Of a DNA stretch of 64,000 bases, positions 57,970 to 64,000 are shown piece by piece; position 1 is the first letter of the stretch; every line of letters begins with the position of its first letter. This DNA is from Ypsolopha sequella (Eukaryota > Arthropoda > Insecta > Lepidoptera > Ypsolophidae). A program made the position numbers and the translations under genes. The notes beneath the pieces were generated by a model, which saw only the letters and a program-made list of their open reading frames with translations, did not search any database and was not told the DNA's origin. The stretch covers positions 3,357,201 to 3,421,200 of the forward strand of contig OW203984.1 of assembly GCA_934047225.1 (NCBI GenBank). Reading direction: 5' to 3'.

Positions 57970-59440
57970 TGAGTATTATGGTGTTTGGCTTTGTTAAACC
58001 TGGTATTTGTTTTTAAGCATTGATTCTTTGGATTGATAGCAAAATGTGAAATTATTAAAACCCCTAAAACTTTCTTTTGACTTGAGAAAAACTAATAAGT
58101 AGTTACTACCTATATATGCGAAAAAATAATAGTTTAAAAAAAATATTATATTAACTTCAACATAATTGGATTTTACAGTGGTGTGTTTAGCTGCGAATTC
58201 CCGAAGTTCCTGGCTTAATACTATATCTATGCAGAATCCAATCATTTTGAACCTATTGTAATATCATTAAAAAATCTGTACTTGCATCCTGTAAGAACTA
58301 ATCTACAAAAATGTACTGGATTTTAGCAGTGAGTTGTGGGCTATTTCGAAAAACTGACTGCTAACCCTTATCGGATTTTATGTACGTCGATTTTCTATTG
58401 TTTTACTGTTGTTATTTTTTTCAGTGTTATAAGGTATCATAAACCGAATTCCATTTATAGCAGAACTACTTTGCCTTGACTGCTGCAAACCCTTTTCGCG
58501 TCATAACACCATTTATCACCCACGATTTTCCCATTCTGCGTTACTTAAACAATTAATAATATGTCCAGACTTTCAGACCAGCTGTACCGTGTGGTAGAAT
58601 AATACATGTTTTCATCAAGAGAACTCCCCAAAACCACTAAAGTGTAGCCTCTCCAGCCCATGACGTAAATTATAAACTCTACCTAGATGACTCTCAAAAT
58701 TGCCTCGTACGGTATCCTTGCCTGTCGGTCTGTTTGTACCGGATGTCAATGGACAGGTACATATTTAACAACTATCCCAAATAGCTACCAGCTAGTTACT
58801 TTTCTTTTCGAGAAAGTAAGAACCAAAATATATGCATGACAAATTGAATTGGTTCTGTGCAAAACTATTGGGACTTTTTGAAGTCCTGTAACTACTTTCA
58901 AGAAGAATATAGTTTGATAAATTAGAATAGCATTTTTGGAACCTTTTTCTAGGTTCCTGCTGAATATAAACGCGATTAAAAACTTTGGCTCGATAGAAAT
59001 ATAAATTGAAATGTGGTCTTTAAACACACTTTTTCCCTCGTTTGACCAATAGGAATAATGTAAGAACTCAAACATATTTTGTTACATATTTAATTGACAT
59101 TTTAACAAAATCTAAAGGAGAATGACCAAAACCAGGCTGTAGATGCTTCACCACCATTCATGTACGAACAATATTGGTCTAAATTATAAATCAATTAATT
59201 TTTTTTGTAGATCTATAGGAACGGGGCTTTAAAAATAATTAACTTTTTAATAGAAAAATGCTATGCCGCTCGTCTGAAATGTATGGAAGGGCAGATTTTT
59301 TTTGAGATTTTGGGTTGGCTCCATAGTAAAAGTTGTTCTATACCTTTGAATGAATAAGCTCTTCAAATATGGTTACACCTTTCTGTTACACTTTGTATAT
59401 ACATATCATGCTAGTCTAGTCCTGCCACACCTTTTCTATT
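57970..59440. other. intron 2 of M1-like gene 2, left part
   Basis: No further exon recognised. 58930-59110 is a partial family A MITE (GAAATGTGGTCTTTAAACAC, CACTTTTTCCCTCGTTTGAC). Confidence 0.5.
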
Positions 59441-59454
59441 TATTTCACGTACAT

Positions 59455-59812
59455 ATGTGGCAGGCAGATAGTAAAATTCTGCCGTTTACAAACGGCATCG
59501 TCAGTTTCTAAACGCTCGCTATTTTGCTATTTGACGAATTTTCGTCTCCTCACTCCGGTCCACTTCGCTTGGCTCCGAATATGTACTCGTACTTACATGT
59601 AAACCTATAACACGCTCCTCTTCGCTCTACTCTTCGTCGCACGTATATTTTTCACATTTTTGTGTAAGACTTTCGATTTCGGCTTTTTAGAATATGAGTA
59701 AGTAATTTTTCAAACGGCGGGCATTTTCAAAAACAAATTTTGCAAAACAGCGAGCGTTTGGAAACTAACGACGCCTTTTATAAACGGCGGAATTTTACTA
59801 TTTGCCTGCCAC
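59455..59812. mobile_element. MITE with about 65-bp terminal inverted repeats
   Basis: GTGGCAGGCAGATAGTAAAA at the left, TTTTACTATTTGCCTGCCAC at the right; arms continue through CTGCCGTTTACAAACGGC. The interior includes CTCCGGTCCACTTCGCTTGG, reminiscent of the pentamer tract at 25399. Confidence 0.75.
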
Positions 59813-59850
59813 ACATATATCTATCGAGTAATTTACTTTAGTTGAGTGCA

Positions 59851-60018
59851 AATTGGTGTCGATTCGGTGTAACACGACTTAACTTATTTGACAGGACTAA
59901 TTTAAGCGTTCTGTCCTTGTCTTTTCGATAAAGAATGAAAAGGACAGGACGCTTAAAATAAGGTTAGTCTTATTAATATAATTATAAGTTAAGTCGTGTT
60001 ACGCTGAATCGACACCAT
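59851..60018. mobile_element. palindromic element
   Basis: GGTGTCGATTCGGTGTAACA at the left is inverted at the right (TGTTACGCTGAATCGACACC), with a second inner inverted pair (AAGCGTTCTGTCCTT / AAGGACAGGACGCTT). Confidence 0.7.
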
Positions 60019-60555
60019 TATAATCGTTTAGTTTTTGCGAGAAATGAAAGGTATACAATATTTCAAGCTTTTGTCAAACAAAATACGTATTAAAACAATA
60101 ATGAACGATTTTGGACCGGAAATACTTTTTAACGTATAAAACACGTTGGATTTTTTTCATGTAAAATGGTGCTTAGAAAATATTATAAAATCACCATTTA
60201 CCCTAGAAAAATTAAATCAACATTGAACTTCTAAATAACTTTAACGACAACATCTAAGTAATAGTATATTTCGTATCATTTTTTATAGCACAAGTGCGGA
60301 AAATGCCGACTTTACGCACGCGCAGTGTCATTTACGGTCATTTTACGCACAGTGTGCTATAAAATTTGTTATGCATCTTAAATCCCAGTGCCGTTGATTT
60401 GAATTAAATATGTAAACATAAGACAATAAAATAAAAAAGCATATATCGCTTACAACAAAATATATACATAGCGGGTTGACCTTCAGTATGATTATGTAAG
60501 GAGCTATAACATTTATACCTTACTCGTAACTTTCCTCAGTTGCTTCATAGTATTC

Positions 60556-62655
60556 CGATAATGTAGACTGGTTCATTTCATCTAAAAGGTCTTTCAATTT
60601 AAATGGAAAGTAATTTAGGAGGTGATTCAGAATCGTTAATACATCACATTCCACTGCAAAGTACTTTTTTTTGCGCGAAATTTTTCTTCACTTGTCCATA
60701 CAAACTGAGTCAGCTGGTCGGACCACTTTGTACTGAGAAGTGAAAAAAAAGTTCGCGCAAAAAAAAGTGGTTTGCAGTGGAATGTGATGTATTAACGATT
60801 CTGAATCACCTCCTAAATTACTTTCCATTTAAATTGAAAGACCTTATATAATGTGAACTGGTTCATTTTTTCTTTATTATAGACAGGTTCATTTTCTCTA
60901 TAATGTGAACTGGTTCATTTTCTCTATAATGTAGACTGGTTCATTTTCTCTATAATCTGGACTAGTTAATTTTCTCTATAATGTAGACAGGTTCATTTTC
61001 TCTATAATGTAGACTGGTTCATTTTCTCTATAGTGTGAACTGGTTCATTTTCTCTATAATGTAGACTGGTTCATTTTCTCTATAATCTAGACTGGTTCAT
61101 TTTCTCTAAAGTGTGAACTGGTTCATTTTCTCTATAGTGTGAACTGGTTCATTTTCTCTATAATGTAGACTGGTTCATTTTCTCTATAATGTAGACTGGT
61201 TCATTTTCTCTATAGTGTGAACTGGTTCATTTTCTCTATAATGTAGACTGGTTAATTTTCTCTATAATCTGGACTAGTTAATTTTCTCTATAATGTAGAC
61301 TGGTTCATTTTCTCTTTATTGTAGACTGGTTCATTTTCTCTATAGTGTGAACTGGTTCATTTTCTCTATAATGTAGACTGGTTCATTTTCTCTAAAGTGT
61401 GAACTGGTTCATTTTCTCTATAATGTAGACTGGTTCATTTTCTCTATAATGTAGACTGGTTCATTTTCTCTATAGTGTGAACTGGTTCATTTTCTCTATA
61501 ATGTAGACTGGTTAATTTTCTCTATAATCTGGACTAGTTAATTTTCTCTATAATGTAGACTGGTTCATTTTCTCTTTATTGTAGACTGGTTCATTTTCTC
61601 TATAGTGTGAACTGGTTCATTTTCTCTATAATGTAGACTGGTTCATTTTCTCTATAATCTGAACTAGTTAATTTTCTCTATAATGTAGACTGGTTCATTT
61701 TCTCTTTATTGTAGACTGGTTCATTTTCTCTATAGTGTGAACTGGTTCATTTTCTCTATAATGTAGACTGGTTCATTTTCTCTATAATCTGGACTAGTTA
61801 ATTTTCTCTATAATGTAGACTGGTTCATTTTCTCTTTATTGTAGACTGGTTCATTTTCTCTATAGTGTGAACTGGTTCATTTTCTCTATAATGTAGACTG
61901 GTTCATTTTCTCTATAATCTGGACTAGTTAATTTTCTCTATAATGTAGACTGGTTCATTTTCTCTTTATTGTAGACTGGTTCATTTTCTCTATAATCTGG
62001 ATTAGTTAATTTTCTCTATAATGTAGACTGGTTCATTTTCTCTATAATCTGGACTAGTTAATTTTCTCTATAATGTAGACTGGTTCATTTTCTCTTTATT
62101 GTAGACTGGTTCATTTTCTCTATAGTGTGAACTGGTTCATTTTCTCTATAATGTAGACTGGTTCATTTTCTCTATAATCTGGACTAGTTAATTTTCTCTA
62201 TAATGTAGACTGGTTCATTTTCTCTTTATTGTAGACTGGTTCATTTTCTCTATAATCTGGATTAGTTAATTTTCTCTATAATGTAGACTGGTTCATTTTC
62301 TCTTTATTGTAGACTGGTTCATTTTCTCTATAGTGTGAACTGGTTCATTTTCTCTATATTGTAGACTGGTTCATTTTCTCTATAATCTGGACTAGTTAAT
62401 TTTCTCTATAATGTAGACTGATTCATTTTCTCTATAGTGTGAACTGGTTCATTTTCTCTATAGTGTGAACTGGTTCATTTTCTCAATAGTGTGAACTGGT
62501 TCATTTTCTCTATAGTGTGAACTGGTTCATTTTCTCTATAGTGTGAACTGGTTCATTTTCTCTATAGTGTGAACTGGTTCATTTTCTCTATAGTGTGAAC
62601 TGGTTCATTTTCTCTATAGTGTGAACTTGTTCATTTTCTCTATAATGTGGACAGG
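60556..62655 (+). repeat. 26-bp minisatellite, about 70 units, with higher-order structure
   Basis: Unit TCTATAATGTAGACTGGTTC plus ATTTTC. Variants: GTGTGAACTGG, ATCTGGACTAGTTAA and TTTATTGTAGAC. Between about 61500 and 62330 variants recur as a five-unit (130-bp) block; near 62440-62640 the array becomes a run of the GTGTGAAC form alone. A 258-bp hairpin element (60587-60844) splits off the first unit. Confidence 0.93.
60587..60844. mobile_element. hairpin MITE inserted in the 26-bp array
   Basis: AGGTCTTTCAATTTAAATGG at the left, exactly inverted at the right; arms of about 110 bp through GAGGTGATTCAGAATCGTTA. Array units lie on both sides. Confidence 0.85.
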
Positions 62656-62658
62656 TCC

Positions 62659-62791
62659 TCTAAAAAGGCCGATTTGGATGAATCATATTATGATTCTGTT
62701 CTAATGCCGTTTATTTTGCACGCGTGAAAAAACTCTGACTCCATCCTACTTTCAAATCATTTTATGACTTACCCAAGTCGGCCTTTTTAGA
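62659..62791. mobile_element. 133-bp MITE at the right edge of the array
   Basis: TCTAAAAAGGCCGATTTGG at the left, CCAAGTCGGCCTTTTTAGA at the right. Confidence 0.65.
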
Positions 62792-62916
62792 TCCCCTGGT
62801 TTGGCCTAAAAAGGAAGCTATCATAATATCATTTTAAATACGTTTAATCAAATACTGAACTATTGTTATACATTGCTCTTATCTTAAAGTTGGATTTTTG
62901 TCGTTGTAATTATTTC

Positions 62917-63639
62917 TTAAGGGTCGGTTGCGCCAAACATGCTGTCGCGTTTGGACAATTTAACATAAGTATTAAAACAAAATATTTTTAGCAAATAAAA
63001 TCTGTGCAAGTAGTTAAGAAGTTGAACTACATTATAATTTTTCAGATTTGACACAAGTATCACAATCTTCGAGAAAAAAAATCGGAAAGATCAATAAAAT
63101 CATGAAAAACGTAATTTGGCGTTGCAAACAGAAAAAAAAACTTTTTTTTTGTTCTAAATTGAATTTTTTTTTGCGTAAGGGGATCAAAGTACCTTATTCA
63201 TATAATATATAAATATTGTTTTTCTTTCGTTATTTAAAAAGAAATACACAAACATTCAAATTCTTTTTGCGTAATTTTTCTGTACAGGAAAAATGTAGAA
63301 TGTTTGAGTATTTCTTTTAAAATAACAAAAGGAAATACAAAATAAAAAAAATCTGTAAAGGCTACTTTCATTTGTTTACTCTTCAAAAAAAAAAAAAAAA
63401 TTGTAGTTAGAATAGTAGACTGATCATACTAGTTCCAAAGCCAAATTACGTTTTCCGTGATTTTACTGATCTTACCGATTTTTTTTCTCGGTGGTTGTGA
63501 TACTTGTGTCAAATCTGAAAAATTGTAATGTAGTTCAACTTCTTAACTACTTATACAAATTTTATTCGTTAAAAATATTATGTTTTAATAAGCTAAATTG
63601 TCCAAACGCGATAGCATGTTTCGGGCAACCGACCCTTAA
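62917..63639. mobile_element. TTAA-bounded element with about 205-bp terminal inverted repeats
   Basis: TTAAGGGTCGGTTGCGCCAA at the left; GGCAACCGACCCTTAA at the right. Arms extend through TTGTCCAAACGCGAT and GTGATACTTGTGTCAAATCT to GCCAAATTACGTTTT. Interior A/T-homopolymer-rich, non-coding. Confidence 0.8.
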
Positions 63640-64000
63640 TATTTTGTAACAAATACGGATAATCGAGCCTTAATATTTAGATATTATCTCAAAAAATCTC
63701 AAAACATATAGTGTTATTTTTGTCGTAAAACTCAAAAGTAATCGTGTTAGACTGTTTAAAATATTTAGGCCGTTTTTAAGTATGTAAATAAGTCGAATTA
63801 AAAAAAATGGGCGTACCAATATCACAATTCGTGATCAGCAGGTCCGATTTAGTAAAAAAGCTCAATTGGCCAAATGTTACCTAAAATGCAGCTGGAATTA
63901 AAAACTGCCAAGCAGTGAACCAGTTTAATATGTATGAAGAGCATTGTAAATTGTATGAAGTCATACATACCTTCAGTAAGCGGTCATGCACGTGTATTAC

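Noticed and set aside
58179..58215. Possible third exon of M1-like gene 2 after TTTTACAG
   Set aside because: The acceptor looks good and joins in phase, but the frame reaches a stop after 12 codons and does not resemble the next M1 segment.

Overview
The window is animal nuclear DNA, almost certainly from a moth or butterfly. It has GT-AG introns, A+T-rich sequence, CCAT-tailed LINE 3' ends of the kind common in Lepidoptera, many short inverted-repeat transposons, and single-copy exons from two M1 metallo-aminopeptidase genes. No database search was possible. Family names rest on motifs read directly in the sequence, and repeat borders are good to a few bases only where a target-site duplication is quoted.

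Host genes. The left 10 kb holds, on the minus strand, the 5' part of an M1 aminopeptidase gene. Six coding exons between 10128 and 532 join in phase and carry GAMENWG, HELAH-x18-E and the catalytic-type Tyr; the rest lies beyond position 1. A second possible first exon (8313-8257) encodes a cleavable-looking signal peptide and splices in frame to the same exon 2, so the gene may make both a type II membrane-anchored and a secretory-entry form. At the right, 56596-57968 (plus strand) holds the first two exons of a second M1-like gene with a signal peptide. The two genes are divergent, about 46 kb apart.

Between and within them (10-64 kb) nearly everything recognisable is repetitive. The main element is a two-gene DNA transposon at about 32.5-36.95 kb. 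A YqaJ/lambda-exonuclease-like nuclease gene (plus, one intron) converges on a THAP plus DDE transposase gene (minus, one intron), with long imperfect terminal inverted repeats that also contain the two gene starts. This matches the ISL2EU layout (PIF/Harbinger-ISL2EU-Spy group). The transposase reading frame is broken once, exactly at a phased A_AAA_AAG heptamer.

Other TE content includes several hAT elements with 8-bp target duplications (one nested in another, one retaining a transposase C-terminus), several TTAA-bounded MITE families, foldback elements with near-identical 150-bp arms, a Helitron end, tRNA-derived SINEs, and LINE 3' ends, one with an inversion like that left by twin priming.

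Tandem arrays are prominent. A 45-copy, 54-bp minisatellite (28412-30844) has expanded inside a LINE ORF2. Others are a 12-copy 26-27-bp array (31338-31652), a pentamer tract (25399-25583), and a roughly 70-copy 26-bp array with higher-order structure (60556-62655).
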